DNA from: an uncultured Desulfovibrio sp.
GTDB taxonomy: Bacteria; Desulfobacterota; Desulfovibrionia; Desulfovibrionales; Desulfovibrionaceae
Reading direction: 5' to 3'
NCBI GenBank assembly: GCA_944327295.1
Contig: CALVHF010000015.1
Location: 1 to 35,790, forward strand
Length of the DNA: 35,790 nucleotides
Positions 1 through 7,249 of this stretch are shown here, piece by piece. A model generated the notes under the pieces. The model searched no databases and was not told the DNA's origin. It saw nothing but the letters and a program-made list of their open reading frames with translations. The position numbers and the translations under genes were made by a program. Each line of letters starts with the position of its first letter. Positions within the stretch are counted from its first letter, which is position 1.

Positions 1-170
1 TGATGCGTACCAGCCCCCTGGAAACACCCCCACGTGCGTGGGGAGGAGGAGACCCAGAAGTGCAACGCTGTGGCAACTTCAGAAACACCCCCACGTGCGT
101 GGGGAGGAGCGCCGTCGGGGCGTGTAGTACCTGCGCTTGTGGGAAACACCCCCACGTGCGTGGGGAGGAG
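1..170 (-). CRISPR. CRISPR array 1, leader-proximal end (type I-E-like)
   Basis: Three 28-bp repeats lie at 21-48, 82-109 and 143-170, separated by two 33-bp spacers (49-81, 110-142); bases 1-20 are part of another spacer, so the array runs off the left edge. Read on the minus strand the repeat starts CTCCTCCCC and ends GTGTTTC, with a palindromic CCCCACG/CGTGGGG core. The 61-bp period and hairpin core are typical of type I-E. Transcription is inferred to run on the minus strand because the AT-rich leader lies at 171-357, to the right. No cas genes are present in the window, so subtype rests on repeat form only. Confidence 0.93.
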
Positions 171-212
171 AGCGTGAAATTATTGGATATTTTCCAGATT
201 TCACGGAAAAAT

Positions 213-239
213 CCTATACAAAGAGTGCAAAATGAGCAA
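213..239 (-). promoter_or_regulatory. candidate pre-crRNA promoter of array 1
   Basis: On the minus strand TTGCTC (234-239) and TATAGG (213-218) are separated by 15 bp. The same pair with the same 15-bp spacing occurs in the leader of array 2 (6605-6631), and this conservation is the main support. Spacing is shorter than the usual 17 bp, so the block could instead be an integration or host-factor site. Confidence 0.35.
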
Positions 240-325
240 GATCTGTTGAGAAAAAGAATTGAAATCCACAATTTTTGATAGTAAAAAAATATAATATATG
301 TAATTTCAATATGTTATATTTTTTA

Positions 326-352
326 CAGTCCATAATATCATGGACTGTTTTT
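326..352 (+). terminator. outward-facing terminator-like hairpin at the leader edge
   Basis: CAGTCCAT (326-333) pairs perfectly with ATGGACTG (340-347) across a 6-nt loop and is followed on the plus strand by five T. It points away from the array, towards the gene at 694. The equivalent hairpin in leader 2 is kept with compensatory changes. Confidence 0.6.
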
Positions 353-357
353 GTCAG

Positions 358-693
358 TGGAGTCGTCTTCCGCCCTTCCATGAGATGAGACAGAAGGGGA
401 TCTGATTTTGCCTCATGGCAGAGCTGTGGCTCTTGCTGGCAAAAGTCCTGTACAATTGCGCAATTTCATGGAACTATCAGACACCACTCTTGCACACGGA
501 CGGTCCGGGCATGTCCCCTCTGCGGAGGCACTTCGCAAGATCTGTCTGCATGCAGGAGTGTGTCTCCTGCATCATGTCATGGAGCCGGCAGAGACGGATG
601 CAGCTCGATTCAGGCAGGACGTGTCTTGCGTTGCTGCGTCAGGCGGAGCTGCCATCACTTCTACAATCAATCATCAAAGGGACGGAGTGTGTT
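358..693 (+). other. upstream region of the substrate-binding protein gene
   Basis: No convincing gene in these 336 bases. A reading frame in phase with the next gene runs through it from 415, but its residues (many Cys, Met and Arg) do not look like protein and the signal peptide starts only at 694. A perfect 9-bp hairpin with a 5-nt loop sits at 550-572 (ATGCAGGAG / CTCCTGCAT) without a T run; it may be a structured 5' leader. I could not match it to a riboswitch class. Confidence 0.4.
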
Positions 694-1764
694 ATGCTGA
701 AACGTTTGCTGAGTATGGTGGCAGCCCTTGTATGTCTAGTCCAGCTGGCTCTGCCTGTGCAGGCAGCGGATCTTGTGAAGGTACCGACAGCCTGGCTGGA
801 CGAACATGAAACCTTCCTTGTCTGGTATGCCAAGGAAAAGGGCTGGGACAAGGAAGCAGGTCTGGACATCGAAATGAAGCTCTTCAGCTCCGGTCCAGAC
901 ATCCTGACAGCTCTTCCTGCCGGTGAGTGGGTCTTTGGTGCTGTTGGCGCACTGCCTGCCATGCTGGGCAATTTACGCCACGGCATCAGCATCATTGCCT
1001 ATGCCAACAACGAGGCGGAGGACTGCACCTCCGTCGTCGTGCGCGAGGACAGCCCCATTGCCAAGGTCAAGGGCTACAACAAGGATTATCCCGAAGTCTA
1101 CGGAGATCCCGAGACCGTGCGCGGCAAGACCTTCCTGGTCACGACGCTTACTTCCTCTCACTACGCCCTGAGCAACTGGCTCAACGTCCTGGGGCTCAAG
1201 GACAACGACGTGGTCATCAAGAACATGGATCAGGCTCAGGCCCTGGGCGCCTTTGAGAACAACATCGGCGATGGTGTGGCCATCTGGGCCCCCTATACCT
1301 TCATCATCAAGGAGAAGGGCGGTGTAGTCTTTGCCGGTGACATCGTCAAGTGCAAGAAGTCCAACCCCATCGTGCTCATCGCCGATACCAAGTATGCCGA
1401 AGAACATCCCGAGGTTGCGGTCAAGTTCCTCAGCGTCTATCAGCGCAGCGTGGACATGCTCAAAAGCACGACGCCCGAGGCCATTCTGGACGAGTATCTC
1501 CGCTTCTACCTTGAGTTTGTGGGCAAGCCCTACAACCGCTCCCAGGCGCTTATGGATCTGAAGACCCATCCTGTCTACAGCCTGGACGAGCAGCTGGCCA
1601 TCTTTGATGACAGCAAGGGGCCGAGCAAGGCCCAGCTTCATCAAATCGACGTGGCCTCCTTCTTCTCCAAGGTGGGCCGTATCACCCCCGAAGAAGCTGC
1701 CAAGGTACAGGATGGCACCTATGCCACGGGCAAGTACCTGAAGATGCTCAAGGACCAGAAGTAG
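694..1764 (+). CDS. ABC transporter substrate-binding protein, NMT1/SsuA-like
   Basis: 356 residues. It is probably a periplasmic solute-binding protein of the nitrate/sulfonate/taurine or NMT1/THI5-like group, which captures a small anion or pyrimidine-like solute for an ABC importer. Residues 1-24 form a signal peptide (MLKR, hydrophobic core, VQA cleavage site). The mature part has the usual order: a ligand-lobe start with WYAKEKGWDKEAGLDIE, then GEWVFGAVGALPAML, and RGKTFLVTTLTSSHYAL near the second lobe. ATG 694 was chosen because GGAG at 684-687 precedes it by 6 bp and the signal peptide begins there. No permease or ATPase gene adjoins it, so it is an orphan in this window and its ligand cannot be told. 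A strong terminator follows at 1800. Confidence 0.82.
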   Translation: MLKRLLSMVAALVCLVQLALPVQAADLVKVPTAWLDEHETFLVWYAKEKGWDKEAGLDIEMKLFSSGPDILTALPAGEWVFGAVGALPAMLGNLRHGISIIAYANNEAEDCTSVVVREDSPIAKVKGYNKDYPEVYGDPETVRGKTFLVTTLTSSHYALSNWLNVLGLKDNDVVIKNMDQAQALGAFENNIGDGVAIWAPYTFIIKEKGGVVFAGDIVKCKKSNPIVLIADTKYAEEHPEVAVKFLSVYQRSVDMLKSTTPEAILDEYLRFYLEFVGKPYNRSQALMDLKTHPVYSLDEQLAIFDDSKGPSKAQLHQIDVASFFSKVGRITPEEAAKVQDGTYATGKYLKMLKDQK

Positions 1765-1799
1765 CATTCTCCTGAAAAGCTGCCGCAAGGGCAGGGTTT

Positions 1800-1842
1800 C
1801 CCGATATGTCGTCTCTCGTTTGCCGACATATCGGGATTTTTT
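1800..1842 (+). terminator. Rho-independent terminator
   Basis: A 12-bp perfect stem (1800-1811 with 1824-1835, CCCGATATGTCG / CGACATATCGGG) with a 12-nt loop is followed by ATTTTTTG. It ends the substrate-binding protein transcript, so the amidohydrolase downstream probably has its own promoter within 1843-2060, where I see no clear motif. Confidence 0.85.
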
Positions 1843-2060
1843 GTGCGCATCCTTTGCGGATCCAGCGTGCAGGTTCATGCGATGCCGGCATGCGAGAGGC
1901 GAACGGCTTCCATTCCTGCATGGTCTTCATGCGTTCTCCTGTGCGCACGTCTCCGCGTCTCTTGCGAAAAGCCCGCAGGCCACGTAAAAAATTCCCTGTG
2001 TGGGAACACGTTGCGCTGCTTTGGATTGGGGAAGCATTTCAGACAGGGAGGCTCGCCGAA

Positions 2061-3752
2061 ATGGAGCTATCTATAAAAACCGGGAAGACAGCCAGAGAGG
2101 CTGCCGCAAGAGGATCGGAAGCTGAACTTGTTTTTTATGGTGGGCCCATTCTGACCATGACAGAGCCTGCTGAGGTGGAAGCCGTGGCTGTGGCCGGGGG
2201 CAGGATTCTTGCCGCAGGATCCCGTGCCTCTGTGCAGCGCCTCTGTACACCGGCTACCCGCCTTGTGGATCTTGCCGGAAGGACCATGCTGCCGGGCTTC
2301 ATTGACGCCCATAGTCATTTCATCGACACGAGCATTCGTACAGCCTGGGTGGATGTTCGCAGTGTGCCCCTGGGCCCTGTGCGGAACATGGAGGACATTG
2401 TCGATCTTCTGGCCCGGCGTGCGCAAGAGACGAACCCTGGAGAGTGGATCGTCGGCTGGGGCTATGATGACACCAATATCGCCGAGATGCGCCATCCTGA
2501 CAGAAGGGATCTGGACAGGGCCAGCAGCCGGCACCCCATAGTGCTGCAGCACATCTCCGGCTGGGTGACGGCCTCCAACTCCCTGGCTCTTGCCAGAGCC
2601 GGCATTGATGAACATGTGCAGAACACGGAAACCATGGTCTTTCAGCGTGACCAGAAGGGGGCGCTTTCCGGGGTCATAGAAGCCAGCCGCTGTCCAGTGC
2701 TCTCGCAGGTCCCGCCCCTGAGCGACGAGGCTGTGGTTCGCAGCATGGCGCAGGGTTCTGCCATGTATCTGGCCAGAGGCTGCACCACAGCCCAGGAGGG
2801 CTGGATTGCTGACCCCGCCTGGATCACTCAGGCAGAAAGGGCATTTGCGCAGGGCCTACTCAAGGTTCGGCTTGTGCTCTATCCACTGGCCCAGGATATC
2901 AGCCTTGAGGACTATGTGAAGGTCTTTCCTACTGCCTCTTCAGGGACGGCCCTTGACTGCGACGCACGCCTTGTCCTCGGGGCTGCCAAGCTGTCAGCCG
3001 ACGGCTCCATCCAGGCGTACACGGGCTATCTCTCCAGCCCCTATCACAAGTGTCCTCCTGGTAAGCCCGGCTACAGAGGCTATCCTTCCAATGATCCAGA
3101 CTTTCTGGCTGCACGCATTGCGGATCTGCACCGCATGGGCCTGCAGACAGCCGTGCACTGCAATGGAGATGCAGCCATAGACATGGCCCTGGATGCCATA
3201 GAGGCAGCCCAGGCAGCCTGCAAACGCGAGGCCCGTCACATCATCATACACAGCCAGATGGCCCGCCAGGATCAGGTAGAGCGCATGGCCAGGCTTGGCG
3301 TCATTCCCTCCTTCTTTGCTGCGCACATCTATTACTGGGGAGATCGTCACTACCACATCTTCATGGGACCGGAGCGCGCCAGACGCATGAGCCCCGCAGG
3401 CGATGCTCTGCGCTGCGGCATCCCCTTCACCCTGCACAACGATACCTATGTAACCCCCATTGATCCGCTGCTCCTCGTCTGGGCAGCCGTAAACCGCGTG
3501 AGTAGCCAGGGACTTGATCTTGGCAGGGCCGAGCAGGGCATTCCCGTGATGGAGGCTCTGAAGGCTGTGACCATCAATGCGGCATACCAGGGCTTTGAAG
3601 AGGACCACAAGGGCAGTATTGCCCCAGGCAAGATGGCGGATTTGGTCATCCTGGACAGGGATCCCCGTGCCGTGGCTCCCATGAGGATCAAGGATATTCA
3701 GGTCACGGCGACCCTGGTGGCAGGCAGGGTCGAATATGGCGGTCTGGAGTAG
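2061..3752 (+). CDS. YtcJ-like metal-dependent amidohydrolase
   Basis: 563 residues, in the range of the Amidohydro_3 / YtcJ group of zinc hydrolases that cleave C-N bonds of small amides or formamides. Visible marks in order: LPGFIDAHSHF with the metal-binding HSH at about 84-86; the family motif KLSADGSIQAYTGYL; HCNGDAAIDMALDAIE with a ligand His; HSQMARQDQVERM with another; LHNDTYVTPIDP with the likely catalytic Asp; and the C-terminal beta-sandwich closure GSIAPGKMADLVILDRDP. There is no signal peptide, so it is cytoplasmic. ATG 2061 follows GGGAGG (2046-2051) at 9 bp; an open frame further upstream has no protein-like character. Substrate unknown. It lies between an orphan binding protein and a flavin reductase-like gene, each apparently separately transcribed. 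Confidence 0.87.
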   Translation: MELSIKTGKTAREAAARGSEAELVFYGGPILTMTEPAEVEAVAVAGGRILAAGSRASVQRLCTPATRLVDLAGRTMLPGFIDAHSHFIDTSIRTAWVDVRSVPLGPVRNMEDIVDLLARRAQETNPGEWIVGWGYDDTNIAEMRHPDRRDLDRASSRHPIVLQHISGWVTASNSLALARAGIDEHVQNTETMVFQRDQKGALSGVIEASRCPVLSQVPPLSDEAVVRSMAQGSAMYLARGCTTAQEGWIADPAWITQAERAFAQGLLKVRLVLYPLAQDISLEDYVKVFPTASSGTALDCDARLVLGAAKLSADGSIQAYTGYLSSPYHKCPPGKPGYRGYPSNDPDFLAARIADLHRMGLQTAVHCNGDAAIDMALDAIEAAQAACKREARHIIIHSQMARQDQVERMARLGVIPSFFAAHIYYWGDRHYHIFMGPERARRMSPAGDALRCGIPFTLHNDTYVTPIDPLLLVWAAVNRVSSQGLDLGRAEQGIPVMEALKAVTINAAYQGFEEDHKGSIAPGKMADLVILDRDPRAVAPMRIKDIQVTATLVAGRVEYGGLE

Positions 3753-3771
3753 GGTGGTGCAAAAGCAACAG

Positions 3772-3798
3772 TGCCCCTGGAGAGGTCTGCCAGGGGCA
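3772..3798 (+). terminator. hairpin after the amidohydrolase gene
   Basis: TGCCCCTGG (3772-3780) pairs perfectly with CCAGGGGCA (3790-3798) across a 9-nt loop. There is no T run after it, so termination is uncertain; it is the only strong structure between the two genes. Confidence 0.4.
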
Positions 3799-3885
3799 AG
3801 GGCAGCATTTGTCTGAAACAGAGTCTCAGGCCTTCTGTTGCACACCTGCGAATATCGTAACCTGTTGAAAAAAGGAGAAAAGACT

Positions 3886-4425
3886 GTGAAAAAGGAAATT
3901 CAGCCCTTTGAATACGCGAAGGAAATCACCTCTGCCATTGGGCACGGCATTCTCGTGACCACCAAAAATGGCGACAGGGTCAATACGATGACTATCGGCT
4001 GGGGCACCCTTGGTGTCATGTGGAGCCTGCCCATGTTCATGATCTATATTCGGGAAGGGCGCTTCACCAGAGAACAGCTCGACGCCTCCGGGGAGTTCAC
4101 CGTGAATATTCCCTGGGGCAGCCAGTCCGCAAAAAAGATTACGGCCTACTGCGGCTCCAGGAGCGGCCGTGACTTCGACAAGATCAAGGACATGGGGCTC
4201 ACCCTCGTGGAATCCGACCTTGTTGGTGCGCCTGGCATTGCCGAGCTTCCGCTGACGCTGGAGTGCAAGGTGCTCTACAGGCAGCTGCTCGATAAAAATG
4301 CCGTACCGGAGGACATCAGGAAGACTATGTACCCGGAAAATGTGGACAGCTCCAATCCCATGGCAAACAGGGACTATCATGTTGCCTACTTTGGCAAGAT
4401 CCTGAAGGCCTATATCATCGAATAG
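3886..4425 (+). CDS. flavin reductase-like FMN-binding protein (flavoredoxin type)
   Basis: 179 residues, the size of the flavin reductase-like / flavoredoxin family, small cytoplasmic FMN proteins that pass electrons or reduce flavin. Seen: an N-terminal ILVTTKNGDRVNTMTIGWGTLGVMW block and PMFMIYIREGRFTREQL, which correspond to the split-barrel FMN-binding core; then FTVNIPWG and the later GIAELPLTLECKVL strand. A GTG start at 3886 was chosen because AAAGGAG (3871-3877) precedes it by 8 bp; the longer frame from 3838 begins with residues unlike the family and has no ribosome site. Electron donor and partner are unknown. Desulfovibrio flavoredoxin has been linked to sulfur oxyanion reduction, but that role is not shown here. 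Confidence 0.83.
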   Translation: MKKEIQPFEYAKEITSAIGHGILVTTKNGDRVNTMTIGWGTLGVMWSLPMFMIYIREGRFTREQLDASGEFTVNIPWGSQSAKKITAYCGSRSGRDFDKIKDMGLTLVESDLVGAPGIAELPLTLECKVLYRQLLDKNAVPEDIRKTMYPENVDSSNPMANRDYHVAYFGKILKAYIIE

Positions 4426-4464
4426 GTGCCAGAGGGAGTCGTCCAAAGACAGTACGAAAGAACG

Positions 4465-4503
4465 TTTTAGGGGGAACGTCCGGCATGGGCGTTCCCCCTA
4501 AAA
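4465..4503. terminator. long hairpin between convergent genes
   Basis: A 14-bp perfect stem, TTTTAGGGGGAACG (4465-4478) with its complement at 4490-4503, and an 11-nt loop. It sits between the convergent flavin reductase and lipoprotein genes, which fits a shared terminator, but neither strand has a T run beyond the stem because the T and A tracts are inside the pairing. Confidence 0.55.
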
Positions 4504-4660
4504 TGGTTTCGGCTGGATACCATCAGCCTGTGAATGCCTGCTCGCAAGATCAGCAGTGCCTCAGGGCAAGATTTCCTTCTCGCCTCTTTGAACAGCAAGG
4601 CTGTCCGGGGTATGGTCATTTGCATCTGTACAAAATGGGTCGAGATTTTCATAAAAGAGA

Positions 4661-5239
4661 CTAGACTCTCCATTTGTAAAGAGCTTTTGAGCCTTCTTGC
4701 AAGTTATCCAGTCTTTTCTTTTTCCAAGCAAGTAGTCCAAGCGAGCAAAAAAACAAATCATAGGTTGCAGATGTTGTTGTCAAGTTTGGCATCTCCGGAC
4801 AGAGAGTTACATCGCTTCTGTTAGGATAAGGCAAGAGCAAACAACCAGAAACAAATGCTGCTTGCATAGAGTGCATTGCGGTCACCTTGACGCCACCCTG
4901 TGGCAACGGTTTGGGTGTGACCATCCAAGTGTCCGAGCCAAAGGATGTAGCTCTGGAGAAATCGGAAGTAAGGAGCGCCTCCTTTTTCTTCCAGTTCCGT
5001 TCCGCCCGAAGTCCGTCAGGGGAGGGACTGATAACGTAATTATCGTCCGCAAGTCGAAACACTCTGTCAGCCGCCCAAAGAACATCCTGCACCGTTTTAT
5101 CTGTATAGACACGAGTGATCATCCTCTGCACTCGTTCTCGTTTGTCTACAATTTTTTCGGGAGTCGGAACCTTTTGAGTGCATCCCATCAGCATTACTAC
5201 TGCTGACAGTACTGAAATTGCGATGAAAATCCTCTTCAT
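4661..5239 (-). CDS. putative lipoprotein of unknown function
   Basis: 192 residues. An N-terminal signal (MKRIFIAISVLSAVVMLMGC) ends in a lipobox with the lipidated Cys at about residue 20, so the protein is probably anchored to a membrane facing the periplasm. The mature part is unrecognised. It has a charged helix-like stretch (DKRERVQRMITRVYTD), a middle part VLWAADRVFRLADDNYVISPSPDGLRAERNW, and a Cys-containing C-terminal portion (GCLLLPYP, SLGLLAWKKKR). The start is supported by AAGGAG immediately upstream. It is convergent with the flavin reductase gene and appears to be a single-gene unit. Function not assigned. Confidence 0.72.
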   Translation of the reverse strand: MKRIFIAISVLSAVVMLMGCTQKVPTPEKIVDKRERVQRMITRVYTDKTVQDVLWAADRVFRLADDNYVISPSPDGLRAERNWKKKEALLTSDFSRATSFGSDTWMVTPKPLPQGGVKVTAMHSMQAAFVSGCLLLPYPNRSDVTLCPEMPNLTTTSATYDLFFCSLGLLAWKKKRLDNLQEGSKALYKWRV

Positions 5240-6486
5240 GATCTCCTTGTCTCCTGGGTTATATGTCTGTCACCACAAATACTGTCGCGGATACCACTGC
5301 ATTTATGCAGGGGAGGAAGTGACGCCCTATGCTGGAAGGGGTTTTGTCTGTCAGCCGCACAGCTCGCAAGTCCTGGAGCATTGAACGACTGACCGCAGTG
5401 CGCCGGACCAGGAGGTACATCCTGCGGTGCCTCTCTAATCCCAACCAACAAAAGTCCGTCTTCCGACGTCCTGAGGCTTGTCAACCAGAGTCAATCAGGC
5501 TTTTGCAAGCCTCGGCTTTGAGGCCGGGGTAGTTAACGCGCTCGGAGAAAGGTACGGGGATTCCTGTTTTTTTGCTGCGGTGAAGCAACCTTGCTGATGA
5601 TCGATGCCCGTCGGCGCAAGACGAGAAGCCCATATCATGATGGCATTTCCGGCCAGGGAAAGCAATTGATTGAGGATTTCTGTAATCTAAATTTTACAAT
5701 AATTATAATATGTTAAAATTTTAAGAAGGGAGCAGAACCAGAGCAGAACGCTCGTCTTGCACACGCCCTTGTGAGTAACAAGAGCTGTCAAATCCAGGAG
5801 GAGAAGAGGGCGGTGTACCATGTGGGGCCGTGTGCAGGCGAAGACAGGGAAGCGCTTTGCACACAGACAAAACAACACGAGGGGCTCACAACGAGGGACT
5901 CACAGGTCGTGGATGGAGTGCCTTGGTCTGCCCATGGAAGACTCAGGATCGTTCCATGGAGGCCATCATGGGAAGCCTTCATGGAGGCCATCCTGAGAAG
6001 CCCACAGGCAGGCCATGGACAAATGTCAGACATGGCGCACAGGACGAGCGTTTCTCGTGAATACGGGAACTGAGCGAGGTCTGTGCTGTGCCCCTGTGTC
6101 TCTTAACTTAACATAATTACCATTATGGGACATTCTAATATCCATATCGGGGAGAGTGGGCTCAACCCCTGGTCCCAGGCCCTCAAAGGCCCTCAAAACT
6201 CCTCATGCCCCTTCACGGCATCCTCTGACGCGCTCCATGAGCTTCTTCCCATGGGTATCCCGTGCACCAATCAGATCCTTCCACCCTTCACGCCCATGGG
6301 TATGTCCCAATCCCATGCCGAGAGTGCTCAGAGCTTCTGCCCATGCCCATGGCTGTGCGCCTGACATGTCCTGGCCCTCTCCTTCAGAGGCAGACAGGTG
6401 CGACCTCGTGCATCGGGCTCAGGGATGTAGAGTCTGGCTGCAGGCATCAGTGCGCGGCTGCTCCCAGGAACGAAAACAGTCCTTCT
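5240..6486. other. long region without convincing genes
   Basis: About 1.25 kb. Open frames here are short and have no ribosome site or protein-like composition. It holds an IS200/IS605-like right end (5507-5537), a 24-bp stretch (5701-5724) that matches the CRISPR leader at 21 of 24 bases, a direct repeat of CATGGAGGCCATC near 5956 and 5980, and two copies of CCCATGGGTAT (6248-6258, 6293-6303) in a CATGG-rich patch. It is probably decayed accessory DNA. Confidence 0.5.
5507..5537 (+). mobile_element. IS200/IS605-type right-end remnant
   Basis: AAGCCTCGGC, then TTTGAG, then GCCGGGG, then TAGTTAAC. The 7-bp stem (5510-5516 with 5523-5529) and the GGGGTAGTTAAC tail follow the widespread IS200/IS605 right-end pattern in which a GC hairpin carrying CTTTA is followed by TAGTTGAC or TAGTTCAC. 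No intact tnpA or tnpB is present; a fragment of a tnpB-like tail could lie at 5290-5530 but I cannot support it by residues. Pattern recall only, not a database match. Confidence 0.45.
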
Positions 6487-6489
6487 GAT

Positions 6490-6517
6490 AAAAAACAGTC
6501 CACATTAGTGTGGATTG
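6490..6517 (-). terminator. outward-facing terminator-like hairpin at the edge of leader 2
   Basis: CAGTCCACA (6496-6504) pairs with TGTGGATTG (6509-6517), one pair being G-T, around a TTAG loop. On the minus strand it is followed by six T (A6 at 6490-6495). It occupies the place of the 326-352 hairpin in leader 1 and likewise points away from the array. Confidence 0.5.
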
Positions 6518-6604
6518 ATGGAATTATAACATATTGAAATTTTAAATAATTAATATGATCTGCTATAGTGATATGTGGATTTGAATCTATTTTCTCTGCA
6601 GATC

Positions 6605-6631
6605 TTGCCCTTTTTGTGCTCTTTGTATAGG
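6605..6631 (+). promoter_or_regulatory. candidate pre-crRNA promoter of array 2
   Basis: TTGCCC (6605-6610) and TATAGG (6626-6631) with 15 bp between them, matching the pair in leader 1. A start about 35 bp before the first repeat would follow. The spacing is short, so the call rests on conservation. Confidence 0.35.
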
Positions 6632-6673
6632 ATTTTCCCGTGAAACTTGAAAAATATTCAATGATTTCACGCT

Positions 6674-6884
6674 CTCTTCCCCACGCACGTGGGGGTGTTT
6701 CTAGATGGGCATCGCTATATATCCCCTGTTCCTTCTCTTCCCCACGCACGTGGGGGTGTTTCCTACATTCCGGAAGTTGAGGCTACTATACCTAGCTCTT
6801 CCCCACGCACGTGGGGGTGTTTCTACGATTGCGGCAAGCAAACTAGCCAGAAAACCATCTTCCCCACGCCCGTGGGGGTGTGCT
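6674..6884 (+). CRISPR. CRISPR array 2, four repeats and three spacers
   Basis: Repeats at 6674-6701, 6735-6762, 6796-6823 and 6857-6884, with three 33-bp spacers. The repeat starts CTCTTCCCC and ends GTGTTTC; it differs from array 1 at one position (the fourth base, T instead of C). The last repeat is degenerate (A at its first base, C for A in the middle, altered 3' end), as is usual at the trailer end. It is a complete short array flanked by leader and terminator. Confidence 0.93.
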
Positions 6885-6897
6885 CCAAACGAGCAAG

Positions 6898-6921
6898 GGG
6901 CTCCTTCGGGAGCCCTTTTTT
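6898..6921 (+). terminator. Rho-independent terminator after array 2
   Basis: GGGCTCC, TTCG loop, GGAGCCC (6898-6915) followed by six T. It lies 13 bp after the terminal repeat and confirms the transcription sense of the array. Confidence 0.85.
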
Positions 6922-7249
6922 AGTATGGAAATCTGAGGTTTGCAGCAGCTCCCCGTTTTCGTCAGACATACCCATGATGCAGAAAAGGAGCTTTGGTGCA
7001 GGGTGAAAGTGCCCGGACAGACCCGGACAGGGCGCCCCTGCCCCAGGCCCGCAACCTGCGGGCAGGCTTTGCCCAAATGGTGAATGCCGGCAGGGAATGC
7101 ACGCCCATCTCGCTGTTTTCCCTGCAAAAATCAAAAAATGCCGGCAGGCGGACAGACCGGATGCCCCTCTTTTGCAGGACTTGCCAGAACTGCCCTTGGA
7201 AAGGTACACATGCTTTCTTCTCTCACTCTTGATCCGAATCGGAGTTCCC
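6922..7249 (+). other. intergenic region before rdgC
   Basis: No gene supported in 328 bases. It holds a GC hairpin with 7-bp arms (7047-7063, GCCCGCA / TGCGGGC) and a direct repeat ATGCCGGCAGG at 7084-7094 and 7138-7148. A frame in phase with the next gene opens at 7097 but lacks a ribosome site. Confidence 0.4.

Larger units (their letters stand above)
171..357 (-). promoter_or_regulatory. CRISPR leader of array 1
   Basis: AT-rich, non-coding, and directly abutting the first repeat. Its reverse complement aligns over its whole length with 6487-6673, the leader of array 2, at roughly 70% identity by eye. The best-kept blocks are CTCTTTGTATAGGATTTT, CAGATCTTGC, ATAACATATTGAAATT and the ATTTCACGCT that touches the repeat. 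The shared block next to the repeat is probably the site used for polarised spacer insertion. I did not find an unambiguous IHF consensus. Confidence 0.8.
6487..6673 (+). promoter_or_regulatory. CRISPR leader of array 2
   Basis: AT-rich sequence abutting the first repeat of array 2 and homologous, in inverted orientation, to the leader of array 1 over the same length of about 187 bp. Conserved blocks are listed under array 1. Its position at the perfect-repeat end of the array, opposite the degenerate terminal repeat, supports plus-strand transcription. Confidence 0.8.

Noticed and set aside
415..693. An N-terminal extension of the substrate-binding protein.
   Set aside because: The signal peptide and ribosome site place the start at 694; upstream residues are Cys/Met/Arg-rich and unlike a secreted protein.
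358..693. A thiamine (TPP) riboswitch before the NMT1-like gene.
   Set aside because: The conserved CTGAGA and ACCTGATC boxes are not present.
5771..6073. A 100-codon plus-strand frame between the arrays.
   Set aside because: It follows the CATGGAGGCC-type direct repeats, has no family features, and shares the region with equally long frames on the other strand.
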